Assembly (NCBI GenBank): GCA_021811525.1
Contig: JAJZOK010000047.1
Span: 1-9,125, forward strand
DNA: 9,125 nt
From: Thermoplasmata archaeon
Lineage (GTDB): Archaea > Thermoplasmatota > Thermoplasmata > Thermoplasmatales > Thermoplasmataceae
Reading direction: 5' to 3'
Shown piece after piece: positions 1 through 5,980 of the stretch; the first letter of the stretch is position 1, and the number at the start of each line of letters is the position of its first letter. Below the pieces are notes generated by a model. That model did not search any database and was not told the origin of the DNA. It saw nothing but the letters and a program-made list of their open reading frames with translations. Made by a program: the position numbers and the translations under genes.

Positions 1-27
1 CCTTATGACTACCTCTTCGGTCTTCAT
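1..27 (-). CDS. Possible 5' end of a divergent gene (partial)
   Basis: On the minus strand an ATG at 27-25 opens a frame that stays open to the window edge, reading MKTEEVVIR. The nearest in-frame codon upstream that matters is a TAA at 48-46, with no other start between. A TATA-like stretch on the same strand (TTAATAAGTA, 60-51) lies about 28 nt upstream of this ATG, close to the spacing seen for leaderless genes elsewhere in this window. Nine codons cannot be assigned to a family, and the frame could be chance. If real, it is transcribed divergently from aspartase. Confidence 0.3.
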
Positions 28-145
28 TGCAAATCTTTGGTATATTTATGATACTTATTAATTCTTATGGGCTTTTTGCCAGCTACTAAACCTTGATTTT
101 TTCCCCTTGAGGAAACAATTAATATTTTTCGGCGATTTACCGATC
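28..145. promoter_or_regulatory. AT-rich divergent intergenic region upstream of aspA
   Basis: This stretch has no convincing gene and holds two AT-rich blocks. The block at 41-60 could serve a leftward gene. The block at 118-129 (AATTAATATTTT) is centred about 24 nt upstream of the aspA ATG at 146 and is preceded by purine-rich GAGGAAAC (109-116), which resembles an archaeal BRE-TATA arrangement for a leaderless transcript. There is no SD sequence in the 15 nt before the ATG; the GAGGA at 109-113 is too far away to set that start. Promoter assignment is by pattern and spacing only. Confidence 0.45.
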
Positions 146-1522
146 ATGTCCCGAACTGAGAGCGACGTCATAGGAGACGTTCTGATTGAGGATACCAGTT
201 ATTACGGCATAAACACGCACAGGGCAAAGGAGAATTTCCAGATAACCGGCCAGACAGCAGATTCTGACCATATTAATTCCATTGTGACAATAAAGAGATC
301 TGCTGCTGTTGCAAACAAGATGGGCGGAAAACTGCCACAGGAGAAGGCAGATGCCATCTTGAAGGCATGCGACAGGATATTGAAGGGAGAGCTTCACGAC
401 CAGTTCATTGTGGATGTTTTCCAGGCGGGAGCCGGAACCTCTTACAATATGAATGCAAATGAGGTAATCGCAAACTTGGCACTGGAAGTGGCGGGCAAGA
501 AGAAAGGGGAATACTCCTACATCCACCCCAATGACCATGTGAACATGAGCCAGTCCACAAATGACGTTTACCCCACGCTCATCAGGGTTGTTGCGTACAG
601 GAAAGCACTGAAGCTCCAGGAGAAGGTTTCTCTTCTCATAAAATCACTGAAAACCAAAGCCAAGGAATTCAATGACGTAGTAAAGCCGGGAAGGACACAT
701 CTCCAGGATGCTGCCCCGGTAACATTCGGCATAGAGCTTTCAGCATGGGCTTACACACTTGAGAAAGACCTTAAGGAACTGGAGTCTGCAGCGGAGGGCC
801 TCCTTGAACTTAACATTGGTGGAACTGCAGTTGGTACGGGCATAAACACGGTTCCGAATTACCAGGAAAATGTAGTCAATGAAATCAAGAAATTCACCGG
901 GTTCAACTACAGGAAGAGCCTGAACCTGCCCGGGATAATGGAATTCATGACCGATTTCTCCAGGGCAATGAATGCTGCTGCAAACATTGCAATTGATGTA
1001 ACAAAGATATCGAATGATATCAGGCTGCTTTACTCCGGTCCCGGAGCAGGGATACATGAAATAAAGATACCAGCAGTCCAGCAGGGATCATCCATCATGC
1101 CTGGAAAGATCAACCCTTCCATTGCCGAGGCAATGAACATGATCTGCCATTCTGTGCTTGGAGCCCAGCAGGCATTGAACATTTCTGCACAGGCAGGGCA
1201 GCTTGAGCTGAACGTCATGATGCCACATATTGACTATGAACTCACAAGATCCGAGGATATCCTTGCCAACGGCCTTGAGATGTTCAGGACAAAGCTTATT
1301 GATGGCCTGGATGTGGACAGGGACAGCTGCAAGGAACACCGGAGCAAGAGCTTTGGATCTGCTGCGCTCCTGAACCCCATATTGGGTTACGACAACGTTG
1401 CAAAAATTGTCCAGGAAGCCCTGAAAACCGGGAAATCCATCAAGTCACTTGCCCTGGCTACAGGGAAAATTTCTGAGGCAGAATTTGACAAAGTAATGTC
1501 AAGCGGTGTACCCGGACTTTAG
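146..1522 (+). CDS. aspA: Aspartate ammonia-lyase (aspartase)
   Basis: The enzyme deaminates L-aspartate reversibly to fumarate and ammonia in the cytosol, feeding amino-acid carbon into the citric-acid cycle. It belongs to the fumarase/aspartase superfamily. The signature GSSIMPGKINP is at residues 314-324 and carries the flexible-loop serines (315-316), one of which acts as catalytic base. Stretches such as QAGAGTSYNMNANE, HPNDHVNMSQSTND, GRTHLQDA and AVGTGINT resemble aspartase more than class II fumarase, where the first reads like TGSGTQSNMN. At 458 residues it is slightly shorter than the bacterial enzyme (about 470-478). I chose ATG 146 because it gives the normal family N-terminus (DVLIEDTSYYGINTHRA) and has a TATA-like box at leaderless spacing. 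A TTG at 107 would add 13 unrelated residues. A fumarase or mixed activity is the main alternative. It is followed by a possible terminator. Confidence 0.9.
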   Translation: MSRTESDVIGDVLIEDTSYYGINTHRAKENFQITGQTADSDHINSIVTIKRSAAVANKMGGKLPQEKADAILKACDRILKGELHDQFIVDVFQAGAGTSYNMNANEVIANLALEVAGKKKGEYSYIHPNDHVNMSQSTNDVYPTLIRVVAYRKALKLQEKVSLLIKSLKTKAKEFNDVVKPGRTHLQDAAPVTFGIELSAWAYTLEKDLKELESAAEGLLELNIGGTAVGTGINTVPNYQENVVNEIKKFTGFNYRKSLNLPGIMEFMTDFSRAMNAAANIAIDVTKISNDIRLLYSGPGAGIHEIKIPAVQQGSSIMPGKINPSIAEAMNMICHSVLGAQQALNISAQAGQLELNVMMPHIDYELTRSEDILANGLEMFRTKLIDGLDVDRDSCKEHRSKSFGSAALLNPILGYDNVAKIVQEALKTGKSIKSLALATGKISEAEFDKVMSSGVPGL

Positions 1523-1546
1523 CCCGGGATCACTTTTCATTTTTAT
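1511..1546 (+). terminator. Possible terminator after aspA
   Basis: CCCGG (1511-1515) can pair with CCGGG (1524-1528) across an 8-nt loop; the stem starts inside the last codons of aspA and spans its TAG stop. A pyrimidine-rich run (CTTTTCATTTTTA, 1533-1545) follows. Archaeal termination depends mainly on T-rich runs, so the T-tract is the stronger part of the signal and the short stem may be incidental. Confidence 0.4.
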
Positions 1547-1571
1547 AGAACCATATTTACTGGAAATCATC

Positions 1572-1580
1572 TTTTAATTT
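1572..1580 (+). promoter_or_regulatory. Possible TATA box for the methylthiotransferase gene
   Basis: TTTTAATTT lies 84-92 nt before the TTG start at 1665. With normal archaeal spacing it would start transcription near 1602 and give a leader of about 60 nt. That fits a gene that, unlike most others here, has a good SD sequence. Other AT-rich stretches nearby (such as 1540-1558) could serve instead. Confidence 0.3.
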
Positions 1581-1610
1581 GCATTCGAAATTTTCTTCGG
1601 GGACCTTTGC

Positions 1611-1648
1611 TTTGGAAAACCAGAAATAGTCATTATCAATTTTCCAGA
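1611..1648 (+). other. Inverted repeat in the methylthiotransferase leader
   Basis: TTTGGAAAA (1611-1619) can pair with TTTTCCAGA (1640-1648): seven Watson-Crick pairs, one G-U and a closing U-A, with a 20-nt loop. The arm ends 5 nt before the SD at 1654. The stem is AU-rich, so stability at an archaeal thermophile's growth temperature is doubtful. A role in regulating ribosome access is possible but not shown. Confidence 0.3.
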
Positions 1649-1653
1649 AAATC

Positions 1654-1658
1654 AGGAG
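1654..1658 (+). promoter_or_regulatory. Shine-Dalgarno AGGAG fixing a TTG start
   Basis: AGGAG is 6 nt upstream of TTG 1665. It supports this non-ATG codon as the true start: the protein then begins MKIYFESYGC, the expected N-terminus with the first cluster cysteine at residue 10. No ATG in frame would keep that cysteine. Confidence 0.7.
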
Positions 1659-1664
1659 TCTATA

Positions 1665-2870
1665 TTGAAGATATATTTTGAATCCTATGGATGCACGCTC
1701 TCTAAATCTGAGGCGGGTCTCTACGTAAACAAGTTACTCAGCGAGGGCGGAGAGCTTGTGAAGAATCCTGAAGACGCAGATCTAAGTGTATTGGGAACAT
1801 GTGTGGTCATCAAGCATACACAGGACAGAATGATGTCCAGGATAGAGGACCTTTCAAGACAGTCCAAGGTCAAGGTTCTAGGTTGCCTTCCATCCGTAAG
1901 CGGAGGCGCACTTGAGAGCGAGAGGATTGAGGTTCTCCAGCCAAAGGATTTCCGTTCATTTTACAGTGGTGCCCTTGACGATGTTGAGATCCGGGAACCA
2001 TCCATCTTCGACGGTATTCCCATAAATCAGGGATGCACCGGGAGTTGCAACTACTGCATATCCAGGGTTGCCAGGGGAAAACTCGTTTCAAGGCCCCCAG
2101 AGAAGATTGTGAACCAGATTAAGATGCAGCTGGACCGTGGAATCAAAGAAGTGAGGATTTCCTCACTTGATACCGCAGCATATGGCCGGGACCTTGACCA
2201 TACTCTTCCAAGTCTTGTGGGTGACATTCTGGCCATCAATGGCGATTTCATGCTAAGGATTGGAATGATGGAACCTAAGAACACAAGCGAGATCTTAGAT
2301 GGCCTCCTTGACAGGATGGAAGACCCCCGTGTATTCAAGTTCCTCCACATACCTGTACAGAGCGGCGACAACAGGATCCTGGACCTCATGAACAGGGAAT
2401 ACCATGCAGACGCTTTCAGGGAAATCGCAGGGAAATTCAGGTCAAGGTTCCCTGATGGGACCATTTCCACCGACATTATTTCCGGGTACCACAACGAAGA
2501 CGAGGAGAGTTTCAGGTTAACCAAAGAACTGCTCCTGGAAACAGAACCAGAAATTGTGAACATAACGAGGTTTTCCCCAAGGCCATATACTCCAGACTAT
2601 GAAAGCAAAGTTCCCGCTTCAAACCTGGTCAAAAAGTGGACAAGGGATTACACTGACCTTCACAAGGAAATTCTGTCACATAAACTGGAATCCCTGCTGG
2701 GGAGGAAAGAAGAGATCATGGTTACTGAGAAAGGAAAGCCTGGAACATCAGTGGGCCGAGATGCATCCTACCGCCCTGTTGTGATTGAGGGGGAATTTGC
2801 CTTATACAGAAGATTGCATGTTGAAATCGTGGAACATGGGGATACTTACCTCATTGGCAAGCCCTTATGA
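1665..2870 (+). CDS. tRNA (N6-threonylcarbamoyladenosine-C2)-methylthiotransferase (e-MtaB/CDKAL1 type)
   Basis: This radical-SAM enzyme adds a methylthio group to t6A at position 37 of ANN-decoding tRNAs, giving ms2t6A and aiding decoding accuracy. All three expected domains are present in 401 residues. The N-terminal UPF0004 domain has the auxiliary-cluster cysteines C10, C46 and C74. The radical-SAM core has CTGSCNYC (C124, C128, C131) for the [4Fe-4S] cluster that cleaves SAM. A TRAM RNA-binding domain covers about 342-401. The N-terminal YGCTLSKSE and HTQDRM segments resemble the archaeal/eukaryotic e-MtaB group rather than bacterial MiaB or RimO. An oddity is that C46 sits in LGTC rather than the usual NTC. 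The start is TTG with a strong SD. The 3' end overlaps convergent dph2 by 6 bp. Enzyme class is secure; the exact tRNA substrate is by family. Confidence 0.9.
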   Translation: MKIYFESYGCTLSKSEAGLYVNKLLSEGGELVKNPEDADLSVLGTCVVIKHTQDRMMSRIEDLSRQSKVKVLGCLPSVSGGALESERIEVLQPKDFRSFYSGALDDVEIREPSIFDGIPINQGCTGSCNYCISRVARGKLVSRPPEKIVNQIKMQLDRGIKEVRISSLDTAAYGRDLDHTLPSLVGDILAINGDFMLRIGMMEPKNTSEILDGLLDRMEDPRVFKFLHIPVQSGDNRILDLMNREYHADAFREIAGKFRSRFPDGTISTDIISGYHNEDEESFRLTKELLLETEPEIVNITRFSPRPYTPDYESKVPASNLVKKWTRDYTDLHKEILSHKLESLLGRKEEIMVTEKGKPGTSVGRDASYRPVVIEGEFALYRRLHVEIVEHGDTYLIGKPL

Positions 2871-3881
2871 TGGGATTTCGTCCACAGCTACAATTTCATC
2901 CATAACGTAGTGGCTGTTTTCCTTTATCCCGAAGATCTGCTGGAATTCCGGTGGAGTAAGTATTGGCATGGGAAACTTATCACTCTCATCCAGGGAAACC
3001 CTGGGGCAGCCCGTGAATACAACTGCATCACACCTCATGTTTTCATAGTCGCTTGGCCTGACATCGTTTGCAGTTAGAAGTACGGGTTCAAGCCCTTGCG
3101 CCTTCGCCTGCTCCACAATCTTGTTTGCAAGCCTGATCCTGTACTGGCCAATCTTGGTGTCAGCGACAATGCAGATCTTCCTGGCATCTCTAGCCTTAGA
3201 AAGTTTAGCATATCTCCTTCTCAGGAATTTGTCAGTTTCAGGCCTGATTTCGTGAAGCCTTCTCTCATGCATGTCAAGAATATAAACATCCTTGCTGGAT
3301 GCCAGCTGCGCGCCGATAGCGTGAAACTTCCCTGTGCTAACGACCACATAACTGTCCACTTCTGATGATATTGAATGGGCTGCCGAGAAATTACACCCCA
3401 GGACCTGACCGGGGTATTTCATTCTGTCATCCTGCCTTCCCACAATGACCTCAAAGCCAATTGACTGCATGAAGGCCCCAACTTTCTGCATCTGGTCAAT
3501 GTACTGGATGGAACACAGCAATCCTATTTTCCTGAAACCGCGATCCTTAAGTGGCTCAAATACCGACTCTTCTATTGTTATGTCCTTTTCAATCCTGTAT
3601 TCCATGAAAATCATGGGTTTTGGATACTTGATGTTTGGAATTTCTGAGTGCCCAAGCTGCACTATGCAGTCCACATCCCTGTATACGTCAGGCGTGCTGA
3701 TGTCGCAAGCCCCATAGAACGGGTCTGAACTCACCACAACTGTGTACTTTTCAGAGAGCCTGTTGAAATATTCGAACACATGCGGCTTCAAACCGTCAGG
3801 TAACTGCAGAAGGACTTTTTTCGCATTGAGTTCCTGGAGCCTGTCCATGACGTCATCGAAGTTTTTGATCAATGACTCCAA
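2865..3881 (-). CDS. dph2: Diphthamide synthesis protein Dph2 (2-(3-amino-3-carboxypropyl)histidine synthase)
   Basis: Dph2 catalyses the first step of diphthamide formation: it transfers the 3-amino-3-carboxypropyl group from SAM to the conserved histidine of elongation factor 2, using a non-canonical radical-SAM [4Fe-4S] cluster. The archaeal enzyme is a homodimer. The three cluster cysteines are visible at C59 (in YGACD), C163 (in GQVLGCN) and C292 (in TGCPRV); the first two match the numbering known for Pyrococcus horikoshii Dph2. Length (338) is normal for an archaeal Dph2. The start is unsettled. TTG 3881 gives MESLIKNF; TTG 3872 (residue 4) lies 24 nt from a TATA-like box, the same spacing as other genes here; ATG 3848 would also keep the core. 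It is the last gene of the leftward series, 54 nt after hutI. Confidence 0.9.
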   Translation of the reverse strand: MESLIKNFDDVMDRLQELNAKKVLLQLPDGLKPHVFEYFNRLSEKYTVVVSSDPFYGACDISTPDVYRDVDCIVQLGHSEIPNIKYPKPMIFMEYRIEKDITIEESVFEPLKDRGFRKIGLLCSIQYIDQMQKVGAFMQSIGFEVIVGRQDDRMKYPGQVLGCNFSAAHSISSEVDSYVVVSTGKFHAIGAQLASSKDVYILDMHERRLHEIRPETDKFLRRRYAKLSKARDARKICIVADTKIGQYRIRLANKIVEQAKAQGLEPVLLTANDVRPSDYENMRCDAVVFTGCPRVSLDESDKFPMPILTPPEFQQIFGIKENSHYVMDEIVAVDEIPS

Positions 3882-3892
3882 ATATTAAACAG

Positions 3893-3899
3893 ATATTAA
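3893..3899 (-). promoter_or_regulatory. Possible TATA box for dph2
   Basis: TTAATAT on the minus strand, in the 54-bp gap after hutI, is centred 24 nt upstream of TTG 3872 and 15 nt upstream of TTG 3881. No SD precedes either start at good spacing, so a leaderless dph2 transcript starting near 3872 is plausible. Confidence 0.35.
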
Positions 3900-3935
3900 G
3901 AGGTGATCAGAGTGAGAAGGTCACATTGATTGAAG

Positions 3936-5192
3936 CTAGAGAACCATGGCTCCATTTCTCATTACTATCTCGCCATTGTTTATCACGGTGTCCACGAGCC
4001 GTGAGCCATACTGGTAAGGTATTTTCCTGTAGTCATCAACGGAGAGGATGATGATGTCCGCACGTTTTCCAGGTTCGATGGAACCTGTAGACTCCAGTAT
4101 GCCCAGAGAATAAGCTGCATTTACAGTGGCTGCATTCAGTGCCTCCTCAATTGTTAAGTGGCAGTACCTCACAGCGAGATATATTGCAAAAAGCATGTTT
4201 GAATTGTATGACACCGGAGAGCAGTCTGATGCTATTGCAACTGGCACGCCTGCCCTTATGAATTTCTGTATGTTGGGATAAAGCCCGTCTGTAATGTTAA
4301 ACGCAGTAATGGGAAGAAAAGTTGCCACTGTCTTTCCTTCAGCCAGTTTCTTAATCCCATGATCTCCAGTGTAAAGCAGGTGGTCTGCGCTCTTGATATC
4401 AAACTTCTCGCAGAGGTCAAGGCAACCAATATCGGCAAGCTCGTCTGCGTGCATGCGAAGCTTGAAACCCAATTCCTTTGCAGACCTGAAGAATTCTGCA
4501 GTGGACTCGGGAGAAAATGCCCCCTTGTCACAGAATGAGTCAACGAATCCGGCCTTCCCGACAAATTTTGGAAGCATCTTTTCCACAACCTCATGCACAT
4601 ATGATCGATCTGTGGAACCTTTTGGAATGGCATGAAGGGGAAGGAATGTAGGAACCACGTTCATGATTCCCAGGCCAGACAGCCTTTCAATAACCTCCAG
4701 CATTTTCATTTCAGATTCCAGGGTCAGGCCGTATCCTGTCTTTATTTCCATAGTGGTGGTGCCTGTGGAAATGGAATCGTACACTCTTTTGAGAGTCTCT
4801 GAGAAAATTTCGTCCTTGTTCTTGGCCCTTGTATCTTCAACTGTTCTGTAGATGCCATTGCCTGAACTTAGGATTTCCAGGTACGTCTTGCCCTTTACCT
4901 TCATGTAGAATTCGTCTTCCCTTGTACCTGCGTAAACAATGTGTGTATGTGAGTCAACCAGCCCGGGCATCACTGAATTGCCCTTGGCATCTATTGTGAT
5001 GGCATCGTACCTTTCCTTCAGGGAAGCTGCCTTTTCCTTGCCCGCAACTTCAATGATCCTACCGTCTGATATGAGAATCACCGCATTCTTCCTGATTCTC
5101 ATCTTCGACATCCTGTCTCCTGTGAGCGGTTCCCAACCGGCTCCAGCCATGGTCAGTATCTGGGATGCGTTTTCAACAAGCAAAGAAGGCAT
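3936..5192 (-). CDS. hutI: Imidazolonepropionase
   Basis: HutI is the third enzyme of histidine degradation: it hydrolyses 4-imidazolone-5-propionate to N-formimino-L-glutamate. It is a cytosolic metal-dependent amidohydrolase with a TIM barrel. Likely metal ligands are H82 and H84 (DSHTH), H248 (RMHADE) and D323 (ASDCSP); H187 (PLHAIP) and H271 (SADHL) are also conserved positions. Family stretches VYAGTREDEF and EIKTGYGLT support HutI over other amidohydrolases such as cytosine deaminase. Length (418) is typical; the Bacillus enzyme is about 421. Canonical FLGAHA reads FLPLHA here, a small variation. ATG 5192 has a TATA-like box (5219-5210) centred about 23 nt upstream and no SD, suggesting its own leaderless promoter. 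No other hut gene is in the window, so the rest of the pathway must lie elsewhere. Confidence 0.93.
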   Translation of the reverse strand: MPSLLVENASQILTMAGAGWEPLTGDRMSKMRIRKNAVILISDGRIIEVAGKEKAASLKERYDAITIDAKGNSVMPGLVDSHTHIVYAGTREDEFYMKVKGKTYLEILSSGNGIYRTVEDTRAKNKDEIFSETLKRVYDSISTGTTTMEIKTGYGLTLESEMKMLEVIERLSGLGIMNVVPTFLPLHAIPKGSTDRSYVHEVVEKMLPKFVGKAGFVDSFCDKGAFSPESTAEFFRSAKELGFKLRMHADELADIGCLDLCEKFDIKSADHLLYTGDHGIKKLAEGKTVATFLPITAFNITDGLYPNIQKFIRAGVPVAIASDCSPVSYNSNMLFAIYLAVRYCHLTIEEALNAATVNAAYSLGILESTGSIEPGKRADIIILSVDDYRKIPYQYGSRLVDTVINNGEIVMRNGAMVL

Positions 5193-5209
5193 GCTGTGAA
5201 AATGTATTG

Positions 5210-5219
5210 AAATACTAAA
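5210..5219 (-). promoter_or_regulatory. Likely TATA box for leaderless hutI
   Basis: TTTAGTATTT on the minus strand lies in the 38-bp gap between the peptidase stop and the hutI start, centred 22-24 nt upstream of ATG 5192. No SD is present between it and the ATG. This would make hutI transcribed separately from the upstream pair. Confidence 0.45.
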
Positions 5220-5230
5220 ATCTTGATCTT

Positions 5231-5971
5231 CTAGAGAAATATGGGGGCGCCAACTATTACGAACATGAGGTATCCCAGCAGTATGGCCACCATGAATGGT
5301 ATCCTGTAAGTCATGAACTTTGTTCCTTCCTTTTCCCCGACCTTGAACGCCTCCGGGTATCTGTCTGCAAGTTCCACGTTGAACCTTATGGCGAGAGGTT
5401 CACCCTTAATGCTCACAGTTCCGTGCTTATTTGCCAGGTAAACAGCGTATAGAAGGAAAATGACTGAAAAAATGGCCACGTCCACCATGATTGATAGAGA
5501 AGTTGGGACCTCCACGTATGCCAGATGGCCGAAAAGTACTGTTTCCGCTGCTGGACTGTAGAGTGGAGATGAGAACATTATAGCTATTATTCCTTTGATG
5601 TCGCCTATCCCAAATAACCTCTCTGTGAAGCCAAGTGCAAATACAACCGATATTACCAGGAGCTGGAATCCCCAGTAAAAGCCAATAAGGAAAACAAATG
5701 TGATGGATACTGCCATGAAAATTGCCGCAAGAATTGCGTATGCATATGTGTCAGGTTCCAGAAAAGTAAACAAGAATATTGCCACTCCGAAGCCGGTAAA
5801 CATTACTGGAGCGTGAAGAATGAAATTGATTGTGACCCCTATAGCCATAAGAGGTACAAACAGCAGTGCCTTCACAGTTCTCCTCTTCACGTCTGTATAC
5901 GATCCATATATGAGGGATGCTGTTGCAACTGCAATGACTGCATATTCCAGGATTGTGAAAGTGTCAATCAT
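5231..5971 (-). CDS. Class A24 prepilin/archaellin signal peptidase (FlaK/PibD-like)
   Basis: This family of integral-membrane aspartyl proteases cuts the short positively charged leader from class III precursors such as archaellins and type IV pilins, on the cytoplasmic side of the membrane. The two catalytic aspartates are visible: D27 in SYTDVKRR, just after the first membrane segment, and D124 in the GxGD motif GIGDIKG (121-124). About six or seven hydrophobic segments run through the 246 residues, starting near 5-23 and ending near 222-244. A polar stretch (about 183-220) precedes the last segment. The start follows an SD (AGGA) that overlaps the stop of the dehydrogenase 7 bp upstream, so the two are probably co-transcribed and translationally coupled. 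No archaellin or pilin gene is visible nearby, so the substrate is unknown. Family assignment is strong; FlaK versus PibD versus another pilus system is open. Confidence 0.83.
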   Translation of the reverse strand: MIDTFTILEYAVIAVATASLIYGSYTDVKRRTVKALLFVPLMAIGVTINFILHAPVMFTGFGVAIFLFTFLEPDTYAYAILAAIFMAVSITFVFLIGFYWGFQLLVISVVFALGFTERLFGIGDIKGIIAIMFSSPLYSPAAETVLFGHLAYVEVPTSLSIMVDVAIFSVIFLLYAVYLANKHGTVSIKGEPLAIRFNVELADRYPEAFKVGEKEGTKFMTYRIPFMVAILLGYLMFVIVGAPIFL

Positions 5972-5976
5972 GGCTT

Positions 5977-5980
5977 TCCT
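5977..5980 (-). promoter_or_regulatory. SD of the peptidase gene overlapping the upstream stop
   Basis: AGGA on the minus strand is 5 nt before ATG 5971 and shares two bases with the TAG stop (5981-5979) of the dehydrogenase gene. This layout favours translational coupling and supports the ATG as the start. Confidence 0.55.

Noticed and set aside
107..145. TTG-initiated N-terminal extension of aspartase
   Set aside because: The 13 added residues (MRKQLIFFGDLPI) are not part of the family N-terminus, and a TATA-like box falls inside this segment.
137..538. Minus-strand open frame antisense to aspA
   Set aside because: It lies fully opposite a gene with clear aspartase motifs, its protein is low in recognisable pattern and rich in Cys/His/Arg as expected of a shadow frame.
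1523..1664. Search for a tRNA or small RNA gene in the aspA-methylthiotransferase gap
   Set aside because: No cloverleaf, B-box-like GGTTCRANTCC element or GC-rich structured block is visible.
2051..2563. 170-codon minus-strand frame opposite the methylthiotransferase
   Set aside because: Long but Ser/Arg/Leu-rich shadow of a strongly supported gene; no domain or start signal.
3912..3929. Micro-ORF GTG to TGA after the plus-strand SD-like AGGTGATC
   Set aside because: Only five codons, no promoter and no downstream plus-strand gene to regulate.
4256..4633. 125-codon minus-strand frame overlapping hutI in another frame
   Set aside because: The hutI frame has the metal ligands and full family length across this region; the alternative reads as a frame-shifted shadow.
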